Source: Cellvibrio sp. PSBB006 (GTDB taxonomy: Bacteria > Pseudomonadota > Gammaproteobacteria > Pseudomonadales > Cellvibrionaceae). From it: a stretch of 64,000 nucleotides of DNA. The position numbers and the translations under genes are program-made. The first letter of the stretch is position 1. The number at the start of each line of letters is the position of its first letter. The notes under the pieces were generated by a model that worked only from the letters and a program-made list of their open reading frames with translations, did not search any database and was not told the DNA's origin. The stretch spans positions 434,001-498,000 of the forward strand of contig NZ_CP021382.1 of NCBI RefSeq assembly GCF_002162135.1. Reading direction: 5' to 3'. This document shows, piece by piece, positions 45,370 to 54,820 of this stretch.

Positions 45370-45537
45370 ATGAAAGTATTCAGCACAGCTTTATTGGCTT
45401 CTCTATTATTTGCCTTGCTCACTTTTCCCGCTGCTGCATCCATGGGTGACAGCCTTCAGGACGGTTCACCATTGTTTGCCTTATTTGCTATTGGTTTGTT
45501 GGGACTTGTGGTGTCCCGTCGCAAATTCCGCCACTGA
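45370..45537 (+). CDS. Exported 55-residue microprotein with CTERM-like tail
   Basis: Short gene with a good ribosome site (AAGGA seven bases before the ATG). The product is a signal peptide (LLASLLFALLTFPAAASM, cleavage near residue 23), about ten polar residues (GDSLQDGSP), then a second hydrophobic helix (LFALFAIGLLGLVV) ending in SRRKFRH. The last part resembles the helix-plus-arginine tail of PEP-CTERM-type sorting signals, but without a PEP motif and with no passenger domain between. Codons and spacing look real, but the family is unrecognised. It ends 20 bases before the convergent YjbQ gene. Confidence 0.65.
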   Translation: MKVFSTALLASLLFALLTFPAAASMGDSLQDGSPLFALFAIGLLGLVVSRRKFRH

Positions 45538-45557
45538 TAACGTGCTCCAGGGTTCCG

Positions 45558-45992
45558 TCAGGATTCGTCCGACGCGGCACCCTGAAGTGTGGCTACCAGG
45601 CTTCTCCACCCACTTTTATTACGGTGTTCGCACAAGTAAATGCCTTGCCAAATCCCCAGGTTGAGCTTACCCCCGGTAATGGGGAGCGTCAGGCTGGAGC
45701 CAAGGATACAATTCTTGATATGTGCGGGCATGTCATCGTCCCCCTCGTAATCATGGCGATAATAAGGTGCCCCCTCGGGTACCAGGTGATTGAAATGATT
45801 TTCAAGGTCTTCACGCACAGTGGGGTCTGCGTTTTCGTTGATGCTCAAAGAGGCGGATGTGTGTTGAATGAATAAATGCAGGAGCCCGCAATTAATTTGT
45901 TTAAGCTCCGGCAATGCAGCGATGACTTCGTCGGTGATTAAATGAAATCCGCGACTTTTAGCGCGCAATCGAAATTCTTTTTGTAACCACAT
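45558..45992 (-). CDS. yjbQ: YjbQ family protein (UPF0047)
   Basis: Secondary thiamine-phosphate-synthase-like enzyme family, 144 residues. Conserved histidines are visible in FIQHTSASLSINENADPTV and RHDYEGDDDMPAHIKN, with the end LGIWQGIYLCEHRN. Some members show weak thiamine phosphate synthase activity; the true role is unknown. The ATG at 45992 (MWLQKEF) gives the normal length; an open reading to 46022 is not conserved. Downstream of the Kazal-like lipoprotein gene, same strand. Confidence 0.92.
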   Translation of the reverse strand: MWLQKEFRLRAKSRGFHLITDEVIAALPELKQINCGLLHLFIQHTSASLSINENADPTVREDLENHFNHLVPEGAPYYRHDYEGDDDMPAHIKNCILGSSLTLPITGGKLNLGIWQGIYLCEHRNKSGWRSLVATLQGAASDES

Positions 45993-46025
45993 AATCGTTC
46001 CTCGCATTGCTGTATCTGGCACTCG

Positions 46026-46373
46026 TTATTCGGCCGGACTCTTTTCTTCTTCCTTGTCATCATCTTTCGGACACTCACCTTCACTATAGCCGGTGACATT
46101 TTTATCGCTACAGGCCGTACAGGCATTGCCAAAAGTTTTGTATTCAGCACTGGGGCATGGGGTCGTGATACAGCGGATACCGGTATCGACCAGACCGCAT
46201 ACGGGTTGATATATCTGGGTGCATACCTCGGGGCGGTTGTCCGGACATTGAATCAAGGTTTGCATTGACTCTTCTGTCTGCTCGGATTTATCGGTTTGCG
46301 CCTGCTCGTTTTTTTCCTGGCATGCACTGATGAAGAAGCATAAAAGCAGGGCTAGCAATGTGGATTGCTTCAT
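46026..46373 (-). CDS. Lipoprotein with Kazal-like domain
   Basis: Predicted lipoprotein of 115 residues, lipobox ISAC. After a Gln/Glu/Lys linker comes a cysteine-rich domain (about 43-100): C-x7-C-x7-C in CPDNRPEVCTQIYQPVC, then TFGNACTAC and a final Cys, the order of a Kazal serine-protease-inhibitor fold (QPVCG and TFGNAC are landmarks). Two extra cysteines sit in an insertion (RCITTPCP). The tail is very acidic/basic. It could protect the cell surface from proteases, an inference. Its ATG overlaps the HopJ gene stop (ATGA), so the two are coupled. Confidence 0.8.
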   Translation of the reverse strand: MKQSTLLALLLCFFISACQEKNEQAQTDKSEQTEESMQTLIQCPDNRPEVCTQIYQPVCGLVDTGIRCITTPCPSAEYKTFGNACTACSDKNVTGYSEGECPKDDDKEEEKSPAE

Positions 46374-46738
46374 TCTGACTCTCCGGTCGGGCCGCGTGGG
46401 GTGAGTGGCTGGTTCTCAAAACGAACGCCATTCCAGCCTGTGCGAATAAAGTTACGAATATTCTGGTGGTCGTCGCCATCAGGATTTTTTACCACATCTT
46501 CACGATAAAACGCCCCAAAACACTGCAACGTAGCTTCTGAGGATAATTGATGCATGTGCGCAAAAGCGAATAGCTTGCAGGAGCCGGCGTTTTCTCCTGC
46601 TGCATTTAACTGATCGCCATTCTGGAAAGCGGTAGGTGTGAAGCTGTAATGGGCATCAATAGCGGCCATGGTGTCGTTGAATTGGATTTCCGTGGGGTTT
46701 TCCTGCAGCCGTTGCAGGAATTTGTCTATCGTCGTCAT
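46370..46738 (-). CDS. HopJ-family protein
   Basis: Protein of 122 residues matching the HopJ type III effector family: AAIDAHYSFTPTAFQNGD, AGENAGSCKLFAFAHMHQLS, TLQCFGAFYREDVVKNPDGDDHQNIRNF and WNGVRFENQPL. Despite the name the family is widespread in bacteria without type III secretion and is probably housekeeping; no secretion signal is visible. It overlaps the start of the downstream Kazal lipoprotein gene by four bases, so it leads a two- or three-gene unit with yjbQ possibly included. Confidence 0.9.
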   Translation of the reverse strand: MTTIDKFLQRLQENPTEIQFNDTMAAIDAHYSFTPTAFQNGDQLNAAGENAGSCKLFAFAHMHQLSSEATLQCFGAFYREDVVKNPDGDDHQNIRNFIRTGWNGVRFENQPLTPRGPTGESE

Positions 46739-47100
46739 AGGTTTCTCAGGTGTTGTTCGAGATTTCTAGTCTCTGGCTCTCGGGTGCTGATGGAAGCTGC
46801 GTTATGGTGTTGACTTGCTGTCGTCGACAGTTCTTATACATTAATCGCTCTTACCAAAACGCAGGAAGATATTTATAAAATTTCACTCCACTAAATTTGA
46901 ATGTTTGATTTGTGCGCTTTTTGATCTTTTGACAGTGCTATGTCGGCTATTGTAATCGGGTCGTATCACAATACAACCCGGCCTGGTTGAACTATTGCAC
47001 CCTTATCGTTCACGGGGAGCACTGGCCGCTTGGCTTTCTGTGGTCTATGTTAATATCTTCCCAGCCTCTTCCTCTTTCAATCATCAAAAACGGTACCGTC
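46739..47100. other. Divergent HopJ-maeA intergenic region
   Basis: Holds the maeA promoter at 46929-46956 and two operator-like palindromes: ctgtcg-t-cgacag at 46818-46830, and a nearly perfect 10-bp repeat at 46957-46980 directly after the -10. The open frame running in from 46987 is just an upstream extension of maeA. No separate gene is seen. Confidence 0.55.
46929..46956 (+). promoter_or_regulatory. Probable maeA promoter
   Basis: Perfect TTGACA (46929-46934), 16-base spacer, TGTAAT (46951-46956). The inverted repeat cgggtcgtat/atacaacccg (46957-46966 with 46971-46980, one mismatch) covers the expected start point and could be a repressor site. Confidence 0.6.
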
Positions 47101-48795
47101 GTGAAAAAGCGCCCGATTTATATTCCTTTCGCCGGCCCGGCCTTGCTGGAAGCTCCTTTGTTGAATAAAGGCAGTGCGTTTACCCAACAGGAGCGGCAAC
47201 AGTTTAATCTGGAAGGGTTGTTGCCTTACAACATTGAAACTATCGAAGAGCAAAAGGCGCGCGCCTATCAGCAACTTATTTCATTTCAAGCGGATATCGA
47301 TAAACACATTTATCTGCGCAATATCCAGGATACAAACGAAACTTTGTATTTTCGGTTGGTGACGGATCACCTACAGGAAATTATGCCACTGATTTACACC
47401 CCGACCGTGGGATTGGCGTGTCAGCAGTTCTCCAAGATCTATCGTCGCAAGCGGGGTCTGTTTATTTCGTACCCCGACCGGGATCGCATCGATGATATGT
47501 TACAAAATGCCACCAAGCAGAACGTCAAAGTGATCGTTGTAACCGATGGTGAACGTATCTTGGGGTTGGGGGACCAAGGCATTGGTGGTATGGGGATTCC
47601 CATTGGTAAATTGGCACTTTATACCGCCTGTGGCGGAATAAGTCCTGCTTATACGCTACCGGTTACGCTTGATGTCGGTTGTAACAACCGAGCTTTAATT
47701 GACGATCCTATGTATATGGGCTGGCGGCATCCCCGGATAACCGGTGAAGAGTATTACGCGTTTGTTGACGAGTTTATTCAGGCTGTTAAGGTGCGTTGGC
47801 CCAATGCCTTGTTGCAGTTTGAGGATTTTGCCCAGGATCATGCGACGCCGTTGCTCAACCGTTATCGTGATGATATTTGTTGCTTTAATGATGACATTCA
47901 GGGGACTGCCTCTGTGACAGTGGGAACGCTGTTGGCAGCGTGTCTTGCCAAGGGCGAATCGTTGGCACAACAGCGCGTGGTATTTGCCGGTGCGGGTTCG
48001 GCTGGTTGTGGAATAGCTGAACAAGTGGTGCGGCAAATGTGTGCCGAGGGTTTAACTGAGGCACAGGCACGCAGCCGCATATTCCTGTTGAGTAAATCCG
48101 GTTTATTGCAAGAAAGTTCACCCAATCTTTATGATTTCCAAAAACCCTTGGCGGTCAATGACAATGTGGTGGCGGAATGGTCTTTAACGCACAGTAAAGC
48201 AGACGGAATAATCAATCTGATGGATGTTGTGGTAAACACACGTCCCACTGTTTTGATCGGTGTATCTGGTCAACCGGGGTTGTTTACCAAAGCGGTGATT
48301 GAAGCAATGCAGGTACACTGCGAACGTCCTATTGTACTACCCTTGTCCAATCCGACTTCTCAGGTGGAAGGGTTACCGGTTGATATCCTGCGCTGGACAA
48401 GTGGTAAAGCAATCGTGGCGACTGGAAGTCCATTCCCGCCTGTGGATATTGGCAATCAGCGCTATGAAATTGCCCAATGCAATAATAGTTATATCTTTCC
48501 AGGTGTTGGTCTGGGTGTGATTGCAGCCAAAGCATCACGGATAACCGATGGAATGATGATGGCGGCGAGCAGGGCGCTGGCTGATGCATCACCAATGGTC
48601 CAACAAGGGCAGGGTGCTTTACTTCCTTCTCTGAAAAATATTCGTGACGTCAGTAAAGTCATTGCCCGTGCAGTATTTAAACAAGCCGTTGCCGATGGTG
48701 TTGCTGTTCCTGTGCCAGAAGAATTGATCAATGGAAAAATAGAGGGCAATTTCTGGACGCCTGAGTATCGCGATTATCGTCGTACATCCTTCTAG
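47101..48795 (+). CDS. maeA: NAD-dependent malic enzyme (oxaloacetate-decarboxylating)
   Basis: Malic enzyme of 564 residues, very close to E. coli MaeA (SfcA), which oxidises malate to pyruvate and CO2 with [32 protein letters not shown] segment, [36 protein letters not shown] with the metal-binding acids, [19 protein letters not shown] and [11 protein letters not shown] (dinucleotide site) are all present, ending YRDYRRTSF. The start is GTG at 47101 because similarity begins at [12 protein letters not shown]; an upstream reading from 46987 would start inside the promoter. It connects the TCA cycle to pyruvate. Confidence 0.95.
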   Translation: MKKRPIYIPFAGPALLEAPLLNKGSAFTQQERQQFNLEGLLPYNIETIEEQKARAYQQLISFQADIDKHIYLRNIQDTNETLYFRLVTDHLQEIMPLIYTPTVGLACQQFSKIYRRKRGLFISYPDRDRIDDMLQNATKQNVKVIVVTDGERILGLGDQGIGGMGIPIGKLALYTACGGISPAYTLPVTLDVGCNNRALIDDPMYMGWRHPRITGEEYYAFVDEFIQAVKVRWPNALLQFEDFAQDHATPLLNRYRDDICCFNDDIQGTASVTVGTLLAACLAKGESLAQQRVVFAGAGSAGCGIAEQVVRQMCAEGLTEAQARSRIFLLSKSGLLQESSPNLYDFQKPLAVNDNVVAEWSLTHSKADGIINLMDVVVNTRPTVLIGVSGQPGLFTKAVIEAMQVHCERPIVLPLSNPTSQVEGLPVDILRWTSGKAIVATGSPFPPVDIGNQRYEIAQCNNSYIFPGVGLGVIAAKASRITDGMMMAASRALADASPMVQQGQGALLPSLKNIRDVSKVIARAVFKQAVADGVAVPVPEELINGKIEGNFWTPEYRDYRRTSF

Positions 48796-49338
48796 GGGTT
48801 CCGAAATGACCGCCATTGATGGTCGCCGCTGTTAGGTAAAGGCCGTTGTACATGGGTTTGTGCCTTGGGGCACGGATAAGTTTTGGCTGAACAACTTATG
48901 ATTTAATCGCTGACTATTTGATCAGCGAAAACCTCAAATACAAACGTCAAGGAGTGCGTTTGAGGCGTCGGTCGTATTTTAACGATTGTATAGCTGTTGT
49001 TGGCGAACTATCATCGCGATCATTGTCGGGTTGCTACACAAAACTGGTGGGACTCTGCTAAAGTGAGGCAATAGCCAATCTGTCAGATTATAAGTAGTAG
49101 ATGTGTTGCGCTTAAGCCGAGCATTGATGTATTGCTGTGAAGTGCTGGTATAGCGGTGTGTTTCTTGATGAAGGCGACCTGCGGGCCGCTTGACTAAAAC
49201 AGGGAGGAAAATTAGTCAGTGGTATAGGTCCCTTGCATTCAGGTAAGCGCGCTTACGTGAGATTGTTGTGAGTGAATGATTATGTATATTAGCGGTCGTA
49301 GTAAAAACCATTCAGTCGTATTGCTAAAGGACTAAACC
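48796..49338. other. 543-base gap between maeA and the YjbR gene
   Basis: I see no gene. Three inverted repeats stand out: tcgctga/tcagcga (48907-48913 with 48922-48928), tgactaa/ttagtca (49191-49197 with 49212-49218) and the 14-base perfect palindrome gtaagcgcgcttac (49243-49256), about 85 bases before the next gene. None has a T-run, so operators or a small RNA are more likely than terminators. Confidence 0.45.
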
Positions 49339-49701
49339 ATGGATTTTTCTTCAGTTCAAAAATACTTGTTATCCAAACACCAGGCGAAGGAAACCTTTCC
49401 TTCCGGTCCGGATGTTGCCGTCTATAAGGTTTGCCATAAGATGTTTGCAACGCTCACTCAGGAGTCAGGTGTGGCGCGTGTGAATCTAAAATGTGACCCG
49501 GAAGAGGCGGTTGCATTACGCGCTAAATACCCCGCCGTTCAGCCCGGTCACCATATGAATAAAAAGCACTGGAATACAGTGTTTCTTGACAGCACCATCC
49601 CGGATAACGAAATTCAACGCATGATTGACAATTCATATGAGTTGGTTATCAATAACCTGCCTAGTGACGAACTCGCACGTTTACTTGCCAGTAAACCCTG
49701 A
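49339..49701 (+). CDS. YjbR/MmcQ family protein
   Basis: Protein of 120 residues of the MmcQ/YjbR (CyaY-like fold, DNA-binding-like) family: YLLSKHQAKETFPSGPDVAVYKVCHKMFATL, NLKCDPEEAVALR, GHHMNKKHWNTVFLD and the ending DNSYELVINNLP are all typical. Biochemical role is unknown. AAGGA precedes the ATG. It is followed by an SDR gene 30 bases later, same strand. Confidence 0.92.
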   Translation: MDFSSVQKYLLSKHQAKETFPSGPDVAVYKVCHKMFATLTQESGVARVNLKCDPEEAVALRAKYPAVQPGHHMNKKHWNTVFLDSTIPDNEIQRMIDNSYELVINNLPSDELARLLASKP

Positions 49702-49731
49702 TCACGGATCGGGTTCTTCGGGGGGGAGATT

Positions 49732-50403
49732 ATGAGCCGCATTGTCATTACCGGTGCAAGTCGTGGCATAGGCTTGGAGCTGTGCAAATATTTTGCGCGG
49801 CAAGGCCATGAAGTCTATGCAGCGTGTCGTGTAATATCAGCTGCGTTGTATCAACTATCTGACTCTGGCGTGATTGCTATCGAGGGTGTTGATGTTTCCC
49901 GCGATGATGGCATCGTCAACTTGCGTAGTGCATTGGCAGGAAAATCCATTGATATTCTGATTAACAATGCTGGCGTGCTCGAATCAGATAAGCTCGGCGA
50001 TTTGGCTTATGCGGACATTGACCATCAATTTCAGGTCAATTCAGTCGGGCCGCTGAGGGTAACTGAGGCTTTAACTGAAAATTTAAAGACCGGTTCCAAA
50101 GTAGCAATGATTACCAGCCGAATGGGCTCTATCACAGATAATTCCTCTGGTGGCTATTATGGTTATCGCATGAGTAAAGCTGCGCTGAATGCAGCGGGCG
50201 TGAGCCTCGCTCGCGACCTCGGCTCACGTGGAATTGCGGTTGCCTTGTTACACCCGGGCTTTGTTCAAACGGATATGGTCGGCTTTGCGGGTGATATTAC
50301 CCCCGCTGTTGCTGCGGAACGTTTGGCTGCCCGGATCGACGAACTGACTTTGGAAAGTTCGGGTAGTTTTTGGCACGCTAACGGCGAGCGTTTGCCTTGG
50401 TAG
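49732..50403 (+). CDS. Short-chain dehydrogenase/reductase (SDR)
   Basis: Classical SDR of 223 residues: TGASRGIG cofactor loop at the N-terminus, INNAGVLESD, a catalytic serine in ITSRMGSI and the YxxxK pair in YGYRMSKAALNAAGV, then HPGFVQTDMVG. Basic residue pattern does not settle NADH versus NADPH. Substrate unknown. GGGGGAG about eight bases upstream is a strong ribosome site. It lies between a YjbR gene and an XRE-cupin regulator; all three point the same way. Confidence 0.92.
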   Translation: MSRIVITGASRGIGLELCKYFARQGHEVYAACRVISAALYQLSDSGVIAIEGVDVSRDDGIVNLRSALAGKSIDILINNAGVLESDKLGDLAYADIDHQFQVNSVGPLRVTEALTENLKTGSKVAMITSRMGSITDNSSGGYYGYRMSKAALNAAGVSLARDLGSRGIAVALLHPGFVQTDMVGFAGDITPAVAAERLAARIDELTLESSGSFWHANGERLPW

Positions 50404-50472
50404 TTTTCTCAACTGAAACATCAACATACGCATAAATGTTAATAATAAGTTTGCGTTCAACAGGTTTGCGGT

Positions 50473-51123
50473 ATGGCCACAAAAATTGATGCGTCAATGA
50501 GTCATGATATGGTTGCTGAACTCGTTATAGATGAGGTGGAACCCGCATCTATCGTCGATTTTGCACCTGACCTCGCACCGGATATCGGCGTGCGTCTTAA
50601 GTTAATCCGAGAACGTAATGGACTTTCCCAGAGAGAGTTGGCCAAACGGGCCGGTATAACTAACAGTAATATCTCAATGATCGAACAGGGCCTTGTGAGT
50701 CCGTCGGTTAATTCATTAGCCAAAGTACTCAGCGGCATCCCGATGACTCTGGCTCAGTTTTTTGCCTGTGATCAAGTAGACGTCGGTCAGGTGGTTTATC
50801 CGGCCGCCACGCTGGAAGCGGATCAGGTACAGCTCCCCAACGGCGTAGTTATTCAATACCTGGCCACAGAGAAAACACAACGCAAAATATCCATGCGACG
50901 CCATTTATACGCGGCTGGTGCCGATACTGGCAGCGAGCCCCTGCGTCATAAAGCGGAAGCCAGCGGCTGGGTTGTGAGCGGACAGATAGAATTAACTGCC
51001 GGTATGCAGGTTCATGAATTACAGGAAGGGGATGCTTTTTATTTGGCGGCCCATCAACCTTATCGCATCCGCAATCGGAAAGAGACGGCGGCAGTCATTG
51101 TTTTAAGTGTGTTACAACATTAA
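50473..51123 (+). CDS. XRE-family regulator with cupin domain (PuuR-like)
   Basis: Transcription regulator of 216 residues. After a 35-residue acidic leader, an HTH_3 domain (about 38-95: GVRLKLIRERNGLSQRELAKRAGITNSNISMIEQGLVSPSVNSLAKVL) precedes a cupin_2 domain (about 140-215, SGWVVSGQIELTAGMQVHELQEGDAFYLAAHQPYRIRN). This build is that of PuuR, repressor of putrescine utilisation; the cupin usually senses a small ligand. The target cannot be read here; fadBA downstream and the SDR upstream are both candidates. 69 bases separate it from the SDR gene. Confidence 0.88.
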   Translation: MATKIDASMSHDMVAELVIDEVEPASIVDFAPDLAPDIGVRLKLIRERNGLSQRELAKRAGITNSNISMIEQGLVSPSVNSLAKVLSGIPMTLAQFFACDQVDVGQVVYPAATLEADQVQLPNGVVIQYLATEKTQRKISMRRHLYAAGADTGSEPLRHKAEASGWVVSGQIELTAGMQVHELQEGDAFYLAAHQPYRIRNRKETAAVIVLSVLQH

Positions 51124-51333
51124 CGGATACTGTTGCCAATGCAGTATGTACGAATCACTGACAGGCAATAACACGCTATAAAATCTTAATCGTTCAGCAA
51201 CGTTCTCACGCTAATCTCATTACAATCTCATTGTTTATTTGTGTTTCATGTATGGCTTGCACGATTCAGCTTGCTTGCCTATCAGCATTAGAGGTTCTTG
51301 TTCCTCTGATATTCCACTAGAGAGAGACTTGTT

Positions 51334-53481
51334 ATGTACCAAGGAAAAGCCATATCAGTTGCCCTGTTGCAAGACGGTATTGCGGAATTGATCTTTGATC
51401 TGCAGGGTGAGTCGGTTAATAAATTTAATCTGCAGGCTGTCAGCGAGCTGGATGAGGCGTTGACCCTTTTGGAAAAAAGTCAGGATATCAAAGGGCTGTT
51501 GATCACCAGTGCCAAAGATGTCTTTATTGTCGGTGCAGACATCATGGAATTTGGTGCAGTCTTTGCCGCCGGTGCAAACAGCATCATTGAACACCTGAAG
51601 AACAACAATCGCAATAATTGCCGCATTGAGGATTTGCCTTTTCCGGTGGTCGTGGCCATCAATGGGTTTGCCTTGGGCGGCGGTATGGAATTGTGTTTGG
51701 CATGTGATTACCGCGTCGCGAGCACCAAGGCGAAACTAGGGTTGCCTGAAACCAAATTGGGAATCCTGCCCGGCTGGGGTGGCACGGTACGTTTGCCGCG
51801 TGTTGCCGGTTTGGAGACGGCGGTAGAGTGGATTGCTTCCGGTAAAGAAAATGATGCGCAAAGTGCATTGACCGCTCGTGTAGTAGATGCGGTCGTAGAG
51901 CCGGAGAAACTGCGTGATGCAGCCATATTTACCTTGCAACAATGCATTAGCGGTAAGTTCGATTACGCTGCACGCCGCGAGCAGAAGAAAGCGCCACTCA
52001 AGTTGAATTTTATTGAAGCGATGATGGCTTTCGAGACATCAAAAGCCTTCGTGGGTGCCCAGGCCGGACGCAACTATCCATCACCGGTTACGGCCATCAA
52101 AGCTATGCAGAAAGCAGCAGATAAAGGCCGTGATGAGGCATTGCAAATTGAAGCTGAAGCTTTTGCTAAAGTTGCCCAGACCGAGACGGCTCAATCCTTG
52201 GTTGGCATCTTTATCAATGAGCAAATGATCAGCAAAAAAGCCAAAAGTTGGGAGAAAAAAGCGGATAAGAAAATTGCGCGCGCAGCGGTGCTTGGCGCGG
52301 GCATTATGGGCGGTGGTATTGCCTATCAATCGGCGCTGAAGGGTGTTCCCATCAAGATGAAAGATGTGGCCCAGAAAGGTATTGACCTGGGTTTATCTGA
52401 GGCCAATAAACAGCTGAGCAAACGCGTGGAACGCAAAAAAATGACGCCGGCTGAGATGGGCGATGTACTGAATCGTGTTGAGCCAGCATTGACATACGAT
52501 GGCTTTGACCAGGTTGATATCGTGGTTGAAGCGGTGGTAGAAAATCCCAAAGTCAAACGGACGGTGTTGGCCGAAGTTGAATCCAGGGTGAGCCCTGACA
52601 CCATTATCGCATCCAATACCTCCACCATCTCGATTTCCTATCTCGCGGAAGCTTTACAGCGCCCTGAAAATTTTTGCGGCATGCATTTTTTCAACCCGGT
52701 ACACCTGATGCCGTTGGTAGAGGTTATTCGCGGTGACCGGACCTCGGATACTGCCGTTGCTCGCACTGTGGCTTATGCCAATGCGATGGGGAAAAAACCG
52801 ATTGTTGTAAAAGATTGCCCGGGCTTCCTGGTAAATCGCGTGCTGTTTCCCTATTTCGCCGGCTTCTCAATGCTGGTGCGTGACGGAGTTGATTTCCGCA
52901 AGATTGATAAAGTGATGGAAACCTGGGGCTGGCCCATGGGGCCGGCTTATTTACTCGATGTGGTCGGTATCGACACGGCGGTTCATGCAGAAAAAGTCAT
53001 GGCAGAAGGTTTTCCCGAGCGCATGAAACGTGATTTTACCTCCTGCACAGACGCGTTGTTTGCTGCAGAGCGGTTGGGGCAAAAAAACCAGAAAGGTTTT
53101 TACGATTACCAGACAGACAAAAAGGGCAAACCCGAGAAGGTTTTCAATGAAACTGTCATGGACATCATCAAACCTTATGTCACCGGATCGGTTGAAGTAA
53201 CGGATGATGACATTATTGCGCGGATGATGGTGCCCATGGCCACTGAGTTGGCTCGTTGTCTGGAGGAGGGCATTGTGGAAACAGCGGCTGAGGCGGATAT
53301 GGCGCTGGTCTACGGCACCGGTTTTCCACCTTTCCGAGGCGGCGTCTTCCGCTGGATTGATTCTATCGGTGTCAGCACATTCTGCGAGATGGCACAGCGC
53401 TATAGTCATCTGGGTGCGCTTTATGAGCCGCCCGTCAGCCTGCAAAAAATGGCAGCCAGCAACCAGAAATTTTACGGCTAA
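51334..53481 (+). CDS. fadB: Fatty acid oxidation complex subunit alpha
   Basis: Multifunctional enzyme of 715 residues: enoyl-CoA hydratase/isomerase in the N-terminal third ([23 protein letters not shown] and [20 protein letters not shown] contain the two catalytic glutamates) and L-3-hydroxyacyl-CoA dehydrogenase in the rest ([18 protein letters not shown] nucleotide loop, [16 protein letters not shown] with the catalytic His, [12 protein letters not shown]). It carries out the middle steps of beta-oxidation and binds FadA as a heterotetramer. The start at 51334 has GAGAGAG upstream. fadA follows after 44 bases with a strong ribosome site. Confidence 0.97.
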   Translation: MYQGKAISVALLQDGIAELIFDLQGESVNKFNLQAVSELDEALTLLEKSQDIKGLLITSAKDVFIVGADIMEFGAVFAAGANSIIEHLKNNNRNNCRIEDLPFPVVVAINGFALGGGMELCLACDYRVASTKAKLGLPETKLGILPGWGGTVRLPRVAGLETAVEWIASGKENDAQSALTARVVDAVVEPEKLRDAAIFTLQQCISGKFDYAARREQKKAPLKLNFIEAMMAFETSKAFVGAQAGRNYPSPVTAIKAMQKAADKGRDEALQIEAEAFAKVAQTETAQSLVGIFINEQMISKKAKSWEKKADKKIARAAVLGAGIMGGGIAYQSALKGVPIKMKDVAQKGIDLGLSEANKQLSKRVERKKMTPAEMGDVLNRVEPALTYDGFDQVDIVVEAVVENPKVKRTVLAEVESRVSPDTIIASNTSTISISYLAEALQRPENFCGMHFFNPVHLMPLVEVIRGDRTSDTAVARTVAYANAMGKKPIVVKDCPGFLVNRVLFPYFAGFSMLVRDGVDFRKIDKVMETWGWPMGPAYLLDVVGIDTAVHAEKVMAEGFPERMKRDFTSCTDALFAAERLGQKNQKGFYDYQTDKKGKPEKVFNETVMDIIKPYVTGSVEVTDDDIIARMMVPMATELARCLEEGIVETAAEADMALVYGTGFPPFRGGVFRWIDSIGVSTFCEMAQRYSHLGALYEPPVSLQKMAASNQKFYG

Positions 53482-53513
53482 GCGTGCGCTTCGTCAGCGC
53501 CTTGAGTCTTTAA

Positions 53514-54704
<1,191 letters not shown>

Positions 54705-54723
54705 TTTAACACCTCGAAACCTG

Positions 54724-54759
54724 AAAACGCCGAAGCTTTGTAGCTTCGGCGTTTTTATT
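54724..54759 (+). terminator. Intrinsic terminator of fadBA
   Basis: A 14-bp perfect stem, aaaacgccgaagct (54724-54737) with agcttcggcgtttt (54742-54755), four-base loop, then ttattt. Confidence 0.93.
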
Positions 54760-54820
54760 TGAGCAGGCCTTACAGGCTGTCAGCTTTAACCGCATCTGCT
54801 AGACTGCCGACCTTCTTGTC

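Noticed and set aside
46370..46738. HopJ as evidence for type III secretion
   Set aside because: The family is widespread in bacteria lacking type III secretion, and no secretion genes are nearby.
46818..46830. ctgtcgtcgacag as an SOS box
   Set aside because: CTGT and ACAG are separated by 5 bases, not 8, so it does not fit a LexA operator.
46987..47100. N-terminal extension of maeA
   Set aside because: It begins right after the promoter -10 and operator-like repeat, and similarity to MaeA starts only at the GTG at 47101.
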